Assembly: GCF_001638985.1 (NCBI RefSeq)
Contig: NW_017265137.1
Location: forward strand, 2,877,722 to 2,941,721
DNA: 64,000 bases
Source of the DNA: Phycomyces blakesleeanus NRRL 1555(-)
Lineage: Eukaryota; Mucoromycota; Mucoromycetes; Mucorales; Phycomycetaceae
Direction of reading: 5' to 3'
Part shown: positions 46,282-57,069 of the stretch, piece after piece
Layout of the letters: each line of letters begins with the position of its first letter
Numbering within the stretch: position 1 is the first letter of the stretch
Notes under the pieces: model-generated
Told to the model about the DNA's origin: nothing
The model's input: only the letters and a program-made list of their open reading frames with translations
Databases searched by the model: none
Made by a program: the position numbers and the translations under genes

Positions 46282-49200
46282 ATGTTTCCTTCTATTCAAA
46301 TGCACAACACTGATTGCCACTGCACCAGATGCAATAATAATGATCAAGGAGTTTCCTGAGTACCGAGACGTACTGCTCAGCGTCATAATAAAAGAGCTAG
46401 ATTTGAAGGTACTGAGATATTCAAGAGTTGTATAATTTATTCAGTGCTGTTATCTGTCTACCGAGTAATAATCACTTTTATTTATATTTTTTATTATTTT
46501 AAAAAACATAGATGAAAAGAGAAGCATGGAAGTAGATACTGAAAGTAAGACATTTTTTATATGAAACACAGAAGAAAAACTAATAATAAACTATTATATT
46601 CCATATTTGTAGTAATCCCAACATATCAATCCAATTCTGTGGAAGCAATGGACGGTCAGGCCAACTCACCTATTTCGGATGCCATCTCAACATTTGACAA
46701 TGACGTCTTTGTTGATAATGACTACAATGGTGATGAGTCTGACACAACCAATGACAATGACAGTGATGACAATGGCAAAGAAGACACTGCCGAGATTTAT
46801 GTTGAAGAGTTTAACAATGAGGGTCAGTTTTAAATACATAAAAAAAAACTAAAAAAAATGTGTGTTAATTTTTTTTTTAAAAAAAAGACCCTTTTGCTGC
46901 TTCTGGTATGCCCGAGAATCCAGTGCACAGATTTATTGCTACTTTTACAGTACTGTTTGCATCTCGTTACGTGGTCAATAAGGGTTCTGTTGTCTTGATG
47001 GAGTTCATCAACGAGCTCTTGAAGATTTATGGACAAGATTTCCAACTTCCCAAAAGTCTGGCTGGGCTACATAAAATGACTGGCTTTTTGTCTATCACCA
47101 AAGACATCAAGCGATTTGTGTCATGTCCAAACTGCCATTGCATCTATGAAGAAAACATGTCCATACCTCCCCATTGTGTTTTCACAAATGTTGGTGCATG
47201 CTCTCCTTGTGGTTGTAAGTTGATGAAAGAGTCAACTTCAGGTGCACTGGTATCAAAGCAAGCATACTTGTACCAGTCCCTCAAGCAAGCTTTGTCTGTT
47301 CTTTTCCTTCGTCCTGATTTTGAAGAGCAAATCCGTCACTGGAACACGGAGCTTAAGATTGTTGATACTATGTGCAATGTATACGATGGAGCAATATGGA
47401 AAGAGCTGAAGGATGCAAGTGGTGTCTCGTTTGTTGCTTGTCCTCGCTCATTGATGTTGACACTCAACATAGACTGGTTCCAGCCGTTCGATGGAGTTAG
47501 TTACTCTTCTGGTGCAATTTACTTGGTTGTAAATAATCTGCCTCAAGAGGTACGGTTCAAGCCTGAGAACACAATTCTGGTTGGTTTGATGCCTGGTCCC
47601 AAGGAGCCAAGATGCGAGGAGATAAATAACTATTTCAAGCCCATGGTAGATGAGATGAAGCAGTTGTATGTTGGAATGCGAGTCCCGACCTACGAGTGCC
47701 CTTCTGGTGCTAATGTCCATGCTGCCTTGCTGATGGTTGCGTGTGACATCCCTGCTGCCAGGAAAACAAGTGGATTTACAGCCCACAATAGTACATGTGC
47801 ATGCTACAAGTGTACAACCCAGTTCCCCAGATTGCCCAACACAAATCAGGTGGACTTCAGTGGATTCGATTATTTGCTTTGGAATATTCGTAGCAGTGTA
47901 GAGAACAGGTTGCATGCTGAGGAGTGGAAGAGTGCAAGTACACCCTCAGAAAGGCACCAGCTGGAGGTCAAATATGGTGTTCGATGGACGCAGTTGCAAC
48001 GCCTTGGATACTTTGATCTAGTATGTGGAACGATCATTGATCCCATGCATAATTTATTCCTGGGGACGCCCAAGAGAATGATGGACCAGTGGGTCGATAA
48101 GAAAACGATTGGAGCCGAAGAGTTTGCTGCCATGGAAAAAATCGCAGAGACAATGGTCCTTCCGAGGGATTATACAAAGCTGACATCGAAGATTGGAAAA
48201 GGCTTTCCTTACATGAAAGCTGACGACTGGAAATCCTGGGTACTGGTGTATTCTCCTGTTCTGCTGCATGGTGTTCTACCATTTGAAATGTACAACAACT
48301 GGATGAATTTCGTCCGTGCATGCCGCTATCTTATCAAGCCAAGCATCACATTTGATGAAGTGAACAGTGCCCATGACTATCTGGAAATGTTTTGCAAAAA
48401 GGCTACTGAACTCTACACTCCCACCATCCTCACCTGCAACATGCACCTGCACCTCCACCTTTGCGAGACCATTCGTGATTTTGGACCTGTGTATGGTTAC
48501 TGGCTCTTTGGGTTTGAGAGATACAATGGCCTGTTGAAGCATATAAAGACAAATGGAAAAGATAGTTTTGAGGCAACATATATGAGAAGTTTTGTTCAAA
48601 ACGCATTCAAGGGTGACTATGCCAATGCTGTTCTGAAAAGTTCTAGCCACGTCCCCTTTTTCAACATTCTCTCAAAGCTTTCTCCAAAATTCACACCTAC
48701 CACCACAGTCATTACTCTCTCCTCCCATCCATTCCGATTGCAATCATTCTTACTAGCATCGTCCAACCCACATCTTCCTCCAAAGGGTAACGAACCTCTC
48801 CCTCCTTCGACTTTTCCTCTTCAGCTAAAAAAATCATCACTGATGGATGAAACCGACTATGCCCATCTGCTTCAGCACTACAAAACATCCTATGATCTTC
48901 CCGACCTTGTCAGTTACCAATATGCCACGCTCACAAACTCCTTTGTTGACAATGAAATCACAAAGTTGAAGTTCATTGACTTACTTGGTCAACAGTACTG
49001 TGGTAAAAACGGTTCAGCTAGTTGTGGTTCTCTTGTCCATGTAATGTTTGTTGGTAGTGACGGTAGAAATACCCTAGCCTATGCTGGACAAATACAGTAT
49101 CTCTTCACACACTCCTTTACACACCCTTCTAACAGCAATCTCCACCTGACTCGCATGGTTCATGATCATCGACATGTATTCGCATATATCAAGTGATTTA

Positions 49201-49391
49201 ATACTTCCTCTGATAGATCGCATGAGGATGACGGTCTTGAGTTTTTTCTCCCCACCTTCTCCCCTGATAGTTGCCATTGCATTATACCTGTGCACCGCAT
49301 CTTTTTAGAGATTGCTACAGCCAGGATTACTACAAGTAGAAATGTTAGTAAGATGTTAGTAATTGCTTTGCCAAAAAAGCTTTATGCTTAA
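46282..49391 (+). CDS. CACTA-1 tnp2-type transposase (four exons, UGA codons)
   Basis: Exons 46282-46408, 46512-46544, 46613-46822 and 46888-49391; the three introns are GT-AG and phase 1, matching the layout in CACTA-2. Exon 1 has CHCTRC, a C-x-C-x2-C cluster. Exon 3 is very acidic. The main exon has NIDWFQPF (first catalytic Asp), ACDIPAARK with a Cys pair, and WLFGFERYNGLL (third catalytic region). A TGA at 49194-49196 lies where CACTA-2 has Trp (FAYIK-stop / FAYVKW). The next 64 codons to TAA 49389 align end to end with the 64 C-terminal residues of CACTA-2 (IPVHRIFLEIA.. / LPVHQILLPVA..). Another TGA is at 46357 in exon 1. Apart from the TGAs the gene has no lesion. Confidence 0.85.
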
Positions 49392-49524
49392 AATAAAAAA
49401 AAACCCCCACTTGAATTTTCTTTTCTTATACAAAAAAAAACAGAACAAATTCCCTATATATATTGATAGTATTGTGTATGTAAAAAGTAATACGTAGATA
49501 AAAAGAGAGAAACATTTTTTTTAT

Positions 49525-50708
49525 TTAGAGCCCATCTCTAAGAGCCCACCGAGGAAAATTGGGGCTAATGTTATCCGGGACTGCTGAGTTGGACACACAA
49601 GTAGTGATCCTACAGATCCTTTGATTAGCACTTGACCCCATGGCCTGGACAGCATAAGTGTCAACAAGTGCAATGAAACGGTTGCACTGAAATACATTTG
49701 TTAATAATTCACTCAATATAATAATACACCAATACAAATGTATTACTCCAAATTAATCTATCTCATCGCTTCTCCAGCCTGGTTGTACAATATGAATGAC
49801 ATGTTTTATGCCATCCTCGTCCATTTCATCAGCAGACTCTCCATCTGACATTACTGCTTTTTGGAGAGTGTTGGCACAGTCTCTGAGCATTACAAGATCA
49901 ATTGCCTCCTTATTGTCTTTGTAGGCCAGTACACGGCAACACTCATTCTAGTAATAAGTTTTGTTAATTTGTTATTTTTATTTTTAATTTTCAACTATAA
50001 ACTATATATATTAGCATAATACTCACATCATCTGCACGGGCTGCTCTTCGTGTAAGAGCGTTTGTTTCCGCTATCTCATCATCAGACATTCTCTCACGAC
50101 GGGTTCTACTAGTGAAGTTGGTGTGCAACCTCTTTTGGAGGTCACTCCGTCTCATACTAGAGGAACCAAACCTGTGCTCAAGGTTAGAAAGAAGTCTCTC
50201 GGCTATCTCCCTGTTGGGAGATTTGTTGAAAGCAACATTTGTATCCCATCTGGGCTTGAGGTTGTTGGCCAGGATATTTTCTGGCGTTCTCAAGCTAAGC
50301 TTGCGTTTCCACATAAGGTTGTGAATATGAGCCTGATAAATAAATCATGAGAAAATGAATTGATAAAATATTTTATAATATGTTACTCACATAAACTGCA
50401 TTAGATTCTTCACGGGTAGGCTCATGGTTGGAGATGACAACAGGTGCAGCAACAGTGAGTTCGGCTCTCACAGGAGCAGCAAGGGGAGTTCTGGCCAAAC
50501 TATCTATGGCACTGATGGTGTTGGTGCTGGTGGTGGCAAGAACGCCAATTCTGCCATTCATGTTGGTCAGAGTTTGCTCAACATTGCCGATCTGTCCTTT
50601 TACGGTAGACATATCAGCTCTCACAGTAGAAAGTATTTCCATAAGCTGCTGATTGGTAATCTCAACAGGACGAAGGGCAATTGCGCGTTCACGTCTTGTG
50701 TTAGTCAT
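49525..50708 (-). CDS. CACTA-1 accessory protein (four exons)
   Basis: Exons 50708-50391, 50332-50027, 49947-49762 and 49686-49525, all phase 0. Exon 2 is 306 nt, equal to the CACTA-2 paralogue. The N-terminus has a coiled-coil-like stretch (ITNQQLMEILSTVRADMSTV). Exon 3 has AVMSDGESADE and PGWRS, exon 4 has NRFIALVDTYA and ends PRWALRDGL. The third intron has AT where GT is required (49760-49761), a G-to-A change that would block normal splicing, while the other introns are canonical. The gene converges on the transposase gene. Confidence 0.78.
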
Positions 50709-51318
50709 TGTCTACAGAATATAATAAAATGAAAGGTTATAATGATTAGTTTCAGATTATATTATTATTATTGCTGTCATTCTACAATTAAATTTATGTA
50801 AATTTAATTAAAAATAAATCGTATCAAGTTTACATACTTGAATTGTTAGAACAAGTGTATTGATTTGGGAGTATAAGTGTAGTAAGTAGCAAGAGAGTAA
50901 GAGCAAGGGAAAGTGTATTATATGAAAGGTATAATTATTATATATATTCAAAATATATTTGATATATGAATCTCTATTAATACTTCTTGTAATGACTGAG
51001 ATGTAAATCGGCTTTCATATTGCTTTGGGACTTGATGAAATCATTTTAGTCTTTTGTTTTAAACACACTTTTTTCTTTTTTTTTTAAGATTTTTTTTTTA
51101 CTTTTTTTATTTGTTTTTTGTTATTTCCCTCTTTTCTCTCTCTTTTCAATTCTTGTTATATTTGCAAATTTTTCTGGTAAGATTGTTTTTGGTTCAAAAT
51201 ACTTCTTTACAAAGAACAAAAGAATTAATTTTTTTGTCTGTCATAGGTATTCTCTGTTTCTCTCTCTTCACTCTTTACACTCGCAAGGTTTTATGGTAAG
51301 GCACTTTCTTTGTTTTAA
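50443..51318. repeat. Segment duplicated across the assembly gap, left copy
   Basis: 876 bp almost the same as 51419-52297 (a few substitutions and small indels, for example TCACAGG versus TCCAGG). Likely overlapping contig ends left unmerged, or two alleles. Confidence 0.85.
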
Positions 51319-51418
51319 NNNNNNNNNNNNNNNNNNNNNNNNNNNNNNNNNNNNNNNNNNNNNNNNNNNNNNNNNNNNNNNNNNNNNNNNNNNNNNNNNN
51401 NNNNNNNNNNNNNNNNNN
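51319..51418. other. Assembly gap (100 N)
   Basis: A standard unknown-size gap. It may be zero or negative in reality given the repeated flanks. Confidence 0.95.
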
Positions 51419-51686
51419 ACAGGTGCAGCAACAGTGAGTTCGGCTCTCCAGGAGCAGCAAGGGGAGTTCTGGCCAAACTATCTATGGCACTGATGGTGTT
51501 GGTGCTGGTGGTGGCAAGAACGCCAATTCTGCCATTCATGTTGGTCAGAGTTTGCTCAACATTGCCGATCTGTCCTTTTACGGTAGACATATCAGCTCTC
51601 ACAGTAGAAAGTATTTCCATAAGCTGCTGATTGGTAATCTCAACAGGACGAAGGGCAATTGCGCGTTCACGTCTTGTGTTAGTCAT
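51419..51686 (-). pseudogene. Duplicate of accessory exon 1
   Basis: Same first exon (MTNTRRERAIALRPVEITN...) as at 50708, with a one-base deletion near 51449 that shifts the frame, probably a sequencing end error. Confidence 0.8.
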
Positions 51687-52216
51687 TGTCTACAGAATAT
51701 AATAAAATGAAAGGTTATAATGATTAGTTTCAGATTATATTATTATTATTGCTGTCATTCTACAATTAAATTTATGTAAATTTAATTAAAAATAAATCGT
51801 ATCAAGTTTACATACTTGAATTGTTAGAACAAGTGTATTGATTTGGGAGTATAAGTGTAGTAAGTAACAAGAGAGTAAGAGCAAGGGAAAGTGTATTATA
51901 TGAAAGGTATGATTATTATATATATTCAAAATATATTTGATATACAAATCTCTATTAATACTTCTTGCAATGACTGGGATGTAAATCAGTTTTCATATTG
52001 CTTTGGGACTTGATGAAATCATTTTAGTCTTTTGTTTTAAACACACTTTTTTCTTTTTTTTTAAGATTTTTTTTTTACTTTTTTTATTCGTTTTTTGTTA
52101 TTTCCCTCTTTTCTCTCTCTTTTCAATTCTTGTCATATTTGCAAATTTTTCTGGTAAGATTGTTTTTGGTTCAAAATACTTCTTTACAAAGAACAAAAGA
52201 ATTAATTTTTTTGTCT

Positions 52217-52954
52217 GTCATAGGTATTCTCTCTGTTTCTCTCTCTTCACTCTTTACACTTGCAAGGTTTTATGGTAAGGCACTTTCTTTGTTTTAAAAG
52301 AAATATATACTTCTTTATGTATAACTAAAAAATAACAATATATTTTAATGTCATAGAAACTCACTCTTCGTCTCATTCTGATGCGCCATCTTCACAACAG
52401 TCATCCGGATTAGCCAGAGTTAGTAAATATACTTTATGCCATCATTCCATACAATTATTCTGACTTTTTTCTTTCTTTAATATAGGCCACATCGCCAAAA
52501 ATACTCTCTATAATCAAACACGGATATTGACACGGTAATATTCTATTTTATTTTAATCTATTTCTTTTTAATATTTATATAACTGAATATAATTTCTATT
52601 ATAGATGAACATCCCTCTTACGAACGTGCCATTCCTCAAGAACTTCCATCCCATGCTACTGTCATTTCCATGGTAAGCCTTTTATTTACTTCTATACATA
52701 CAATAATATTATTTATACTGTATATTAATGTATATTCTCTACTAGAGACGATATTACTGCTTTACAGATAATATCTTGGTCTGCAAAGAAATCTTTTGTC
52801 TTTGGTATGTAAATCAATTATTCTATCACGCAATTCACAAAAATTAATTCTTTCCTATTGTTTTATAGTCAAAGAAATCATAATCCCGTGCTTTACTGTA
52901 AATGTTTTATTTCTTTGTCCATTTGTACTGGGTACTTCCGATGTAAGTATTAAT
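52217..52954 (+). CDS. CACTA-1 third gene, intron-rich, unknown function
   Basis: Exons: one ending 52274, then 52357-52418, 52486-52534, 52605-52672, 52746-52804 and from 52869. Every boundary is AG/GT. Phases agree across five introns (1, 0, 1, 0, 2). The product has a Ser/Gln-rich start (THSSSHSDAPSSQQSSG) and a Cys-rich end (YYCFTDNILVCKEIFC). One TGA (52528-52530) lies inside the third exon. All later exons stay in frame only if it is read through. The first exon is T/C-rich and the true start is unclear. Placement relative to the accessory gene equals that of the CACTA-2 third gene. Confidence 0.42.
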
Positions 52955-53694
52955 TAGTCCATAAAATTTGCAGTATAAAACACGCACGCACTCCCATCAC
53001 TAATGTTTTATCTATTCTCAAAGAGTACTGCTCTTACCCCTAAAAAAAGGTAACGAGCACCTCATTTTCTTCAGGTATTTGTTTTTTGTAGAAAATTTTT
53101 CATCCCAAATATAACAAGCTTGCCGAGCAAGAAGTAGCTGAGGATATAGAATAGCTTTATTACATTTGAAACCTAGAAACATTCTATTCTTTCCAATAAA
53201 AATAAAAGCGTAAACCATTACCAACCTAACAAGAATGGGAAACCAGATAAATAAAGAACATATTACTGGTCCATAATTTTAAAGACATGTTTTTATGCTG
53301 TTGATGATTGGAGGTTTTAAAGAACTGTCAGTATAGGTGGTCAGTAAAGGTGGTCAGTAAAGGTGAGGTGTAGTACAAATAAACCATTGGAGCAATATAC
53401 ATGATGTAATCCGTCTTTGACCTTTCCTGTTCTGTGTCAAGAATACCGAGATAAATCCATAGTTTTAAATATTTTTATTTATTTATTAAGCATAACAAGT
53501 ATATCAAAAGTGCTATCAAACCTTACTTGCGGAACCCCCCATCTACATATACTGTAGTGTTTGTAAGTCTCGCACATACAGTGCTAGATGACCTTAAAAC
53601 CTAGTGGAAAAAAATATCAACTATGATATATCACGTTATTCCAGTACCGTTTGCCCATATATACACGTCAGTATTTTTCTACTTTTTTCCAGTG
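52955..53694. other. CACTA-1 right subterminal region
   Basis: No gene supported. 53335-53365 has two tandem 'GGTGGTCAGTAAA' units. The right inverted repeat TTTTTTCCAGTG closes the element at 53694. Confidence 0.55.
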
Positions 53695-53697
53695 TAC

Positions 53698-53962
53698 TGT
53701 AATTATGACAGCTCAGTAAGCACTGAGTTAATATGAGGACACTGCAATTAGATTAAATTATAAACATAGCAGTACCAGCTCTCTAATATCTAAATGAACT
53801 CAGACTTAAGAAATTAAGATGTGACTGACAAAGCAGATCGTGTTTTGATATAAAAAGGACAACTTTTTATTCTTTAATAAAGACAACCTATATACAGTCT
53901 CAAAGTATTCTTATATACGTCTCAATCTTTTTACTGTTGATTTTATTTTATAAAACTTCACA
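53698..53962 (+). repeat. Gypsy 5' LTR, right part
   Basis: Matches the 3' LTR 59108-59243 plus 59640-59768. TATAAAAA at 53849-53856 is the likely promoter. Ends AAACTTCACA. Confidence 0.9.
53849..53856 (+). promoter_or_regulatory. TATA box of gypsy 5' LTR
   Basis: TATAAAAA, conserved in the 3' LTR at 59655-59662. Confidence 0.6.
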
Positions 53963-53983
53963 TTTTTTACTTTGAATTCTATA

Positions 53984-55501
53984 ATGTCTTCCCAACACTC
54001 TGCTGCCAACTCTCTTCCTCATGAAGAACAAAGCCCTCTTACTGAAGTTGGTATTCCCTCTCCCATTCTGAGTGAACAGACACATCTCACGAAAATTGGT
54101 GACATTTCTCCTCTTCTTGGATCCACCGCTCTTTCCATCAATGGTAATATTGAAATGATATACACTAGTCTTGATTCCTTGCCACCTCTTTCAGTTGTTG
54201 GTTCTGTTCCTCCTACTCTTGTGCCTACCGTCCCATCAGCCATTAATAGCAACACTAGTAGTTCCATCACTTTGGAAATGTTGTTAGCTTCTGCGAAGAA
54301 AGACCTTAGCATAAAGAAGAACAACTTTTATGTGGCTTATGCTAACTATGTGTCTCTTTCGAAGGTCAACCCCATGTCAGACGCGGTCAGACATGCTTCT
54401 TCCATTAAGAGGGAAGCTCAAGAATTGTTTGAGGATGCCCAGAAGACCCTCAAGGTGCTTGAAAAAGCCAACGCCCCTCCTGCTATTCTTGAAGACAAGA
54501 AGAGCATGGTAGTCCCTAGCAACTTACCTTTCTTGCAGCTCTGCACAGAAACCAGGGTGAAGCACAATCGTGACGTGTTTGACTCTGTGTACGATTTTTG
54601 CCAAGAATTCACTATGGTCTTGGAGTCTTATTCCCTGTCCTTGGACTTGTGCTGGAAGCGTCTGCTTCCCATATGCCTGAACAAGGAGGAAAGATCCTGG
54701 TTTGAAGACAAACTAAAGGGAAAGGCATACAAGTGGAAGAAGACAGAAGGGATTCTGCTGGATCACTATGATACTCCTTTCAGAAGATTTCTGAACATGG
54801 GTCGTGTGTGGAAAATGATGCAGAAGAAAGGTGAGTCAGTTCGTGCGTTTGGAGCTAAATTTCAAACAGCTAGAAGACAAGCGTCCTTGGAGAATGGTAT
54901 CCAGATAGTTCTTTGTTTCTGGTGGAACTTGCACCCGGAAGTCCGGGAAGCAAGCCTGATCCCATTGTCAGCCAACTATGGCACCAAACTGCCCTCCAAA
55001 GTGGAGAATATAATCTCATTAGTCAGTGTAGCCACTAGCAATTCCACGGCCCTACTCAACCAACCTGCAGAGTGTGGCACCCCTGCCAAATGGAAGTCAT
55101 TTGCCGATGCCTATAGTATCTCCTCTTCGATAAGTCACAAGGGAAAGAAGAGAGCTATTGCCAGGGACAACGATCCTAAGCACGCTAAGAAGTCTTGGAA
55201 TTTTAAGAAGGCAATCAAAGATAATGTTTGCTTTTCTTGCAAAGGTGCTTGAGAGAAGGGTCACACCTGTCCTGAAAGGGATAATTACTTGACAAAGGTG
55301 TCAAGAATGGCTGTGCGCTCACCTGCTGATAGATCAGTAGCTTCCCCCCCTGCTTGTGGTGGTTTCCCCCCTTCTCGTGATAGTCATTTCTCTGTTCGTG
55401 GCAACTCTTCCCCTGCTAGTAGTTCCTCAACGTCGTGGTCAATGGACCAAGATAACACAAGTGCTTTGGCCAAGATGATCTTGAATTGTAAGGACAATTA
55501 A
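53984..55501 (+). CDS. Gypsy Gag with UGA inside the zinc knuckle
   Basis: ATG 53984 lies 22 nt after the 5' LTR. The region of residues 150-350 resembles retrotransposon Gag capsid (FVEDK-like 'RSWFEDKLKGKAYKW', 'GESVRAFGAKFQTARRQA'). The nucleocapsid knuckle reads CFSCKGA-stop-EKGHTC, where the TGA at 55250-55252 fills the W of the C-x2-C-x3-W-x2-G-H-x-C variant common in gypsy Gag. The same frame stays open for 82 more codons to TAA at 55499, rich in Ser. So Gag is either cut within its knuckle or read through. Confidence 0.82.
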
Positions 55502-55505
55502 AGAC

Positions 55506-55905
55506 ATGGTCATTAAAAAAGATTTTAAGAACATGAGCACTAATATTACCTTCCCCATTCTGGCAAATAATTCTATTAGAACCATTTCCTTGTTGGACTG
55601 TGGTGCCACATTCAGTTCTGTGAATAAGAATTTTTGTTTACAGAATAAAATATCTATTAATTATGTAAATCACATCAACAAAGATTTAGTGAACAATTCC
55701 AATGTTCATAAGTATTTTATTCGTTTGACTGATAGCAATACACATATTAAAAGAATTGGCACTTGTGTGTATTGGTACTGATTATATGTCCACTCTGGGT
55801 ATTGATATTTATGGTTTACCTCTATCATATGATGATGCTGATTCAAGTGAAGAACGTAGAGAAGCTGATAGATGCTTCAATAACAAAAGTGATCTTCTTG
55901 AATCC
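55506..55905 (+). pseudogene. Gypsy aspartic protease region (frameshifted)
   Basis: The frame 55506-55781 has SLLDCGATFSSVN, the D-(S/C)-G-A active-site signature of retroviral-type protease. Homology continues in another frame from about 55768 (IGTDYMSTLGIDIYG, typical of the protease C-terminus), with a further shift in a GA repeat near 55905. Thus at least two frameshifts separate protease from RT. Confidence 0.7.
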
Positions 55906-57069
55906 CTAGAGAGAGAATGAACAAAAAGAAAATAATCCAGCTGTAGGTCCAGAACAGTTTAAAGACGCGATGAATTATATCAGACCGTTCATTAAGGACA
56001 ATCAAGATATTCCAAAGGGTTTGTTTTGTACTATACCTGAAAGTATTGTGTGTTTGGACACACTAGAAAATGCTACAGCCTTCCGAAGCCCATATCCTAT
56101 TCCATATAAGATGCAAAGTGTGGTGGATGAACAGGTAAAAGAATGGCTGGACAATAGTATAATTGAAAGAGTGTCTGCAAACACACAATGGAATACGCCT
56201 TTGACTGTTGTCAAGAAGACGAATGGTAAAGGAGAAATTACTGGATATCGCGTTTGTCATGATCCCAGATTAATTAATTGCCTGTTGAAGTCAATTGATC
56301 GTATGCCTTTGCCATTGATTGGTAAATTGTTTGAAGATTTAAAGGGTGCGAATATTTATTCCACTCTAGATTTGAAATTTGCGTTTAATTCTTTGAGGTT
56401 GAATCCAAAGGACACACACAAACTTAGTTTCACATGGCGTGGTGTACAGTACACACCTATTGGTACAGTGCTTGGTATAAAGCATATCAGTTCACAATTT
56501 CAAAGAACTATGAGTATAGCTTTGGAAGGACTATCTTTTGTACGGTTTTTTGTGGATGACATTGTTTGCGCAAGCAAAACGTTCGAGGAACACAAGGAAC
56601 ACTTGAAGCAAGTCATTGAGAGATTAACAAGGGTCAATTTGAAGTTGAATCCGAAAAAATGTCATTTCTTTCAGAAAGAAATTTATTTGCTTGGTTTTCA
56701 TATTTCACCTGAAGGAATTATAATGGACCGCAGAAAACTTGTTAATGTTCTTGAATTTCCTCAACCAAAGACGGGTAAAGATATCCAAAGTTATTGTGGG
56801 TTGATCAACTATTTTAGAACGTTGATTCCAAATGTATCTTCCATTATGTCGCCACTAGATTCATTGAGAAATGAAAAATCGATTACCCATTTATGGACAG
56901 ATAAGCATCAAACTGCATTTAATAACTTGAAAAAAGCACTTTTGAGTGATCTGGTGTTGTCGTACCCAGATATGAACTCTCCTTTTAGTATCAGCTGTGA
57001 TGCATCTCTTACTGGTATTGGTGCAGTGTTGTATCAAGTCAAGGATGGCAAGAAAAAATATATTTTTTT
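55905..57069 (+). pseudogene. Gypsy reverse transcriptase
   Basis: Open from 55905 with ATG at 55970. Domains: primer-grip type 'RSPYPIPYKMQSVVDEQVKEWL', 'STLDLKFAFNSLRL', FVDDIVCA (the F/YxDD catalytic box, about residue 190), 'LLGFHISPEGI' and RNase H connection 'FSISCDASLTGIGAVLYQ'. A shift in a T8 tract near 57062-57069 moves the rest of RNase H to the next frame. The catalytic residues are intact. Confidence 0.85.

Larger units (their letters stand above)
46045..53694. mobile_element. CACTA-1 (tnp2-type DNA transposon)
   Basis: Ends CACTGGAAAAA at 46045 and its inverse at 53694; target duplication TAC (46042-46044, 53695-53697). The 3' LTR of the host gypsy at 59100-59115 gives the uninterrupted site. 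Genes: transposase (plus), accessory (minus), third gene (plus). Contains a 100-N gap with a duplicated flank. The inverted repeat is short, about 11 bp. Confidence 0.88.
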
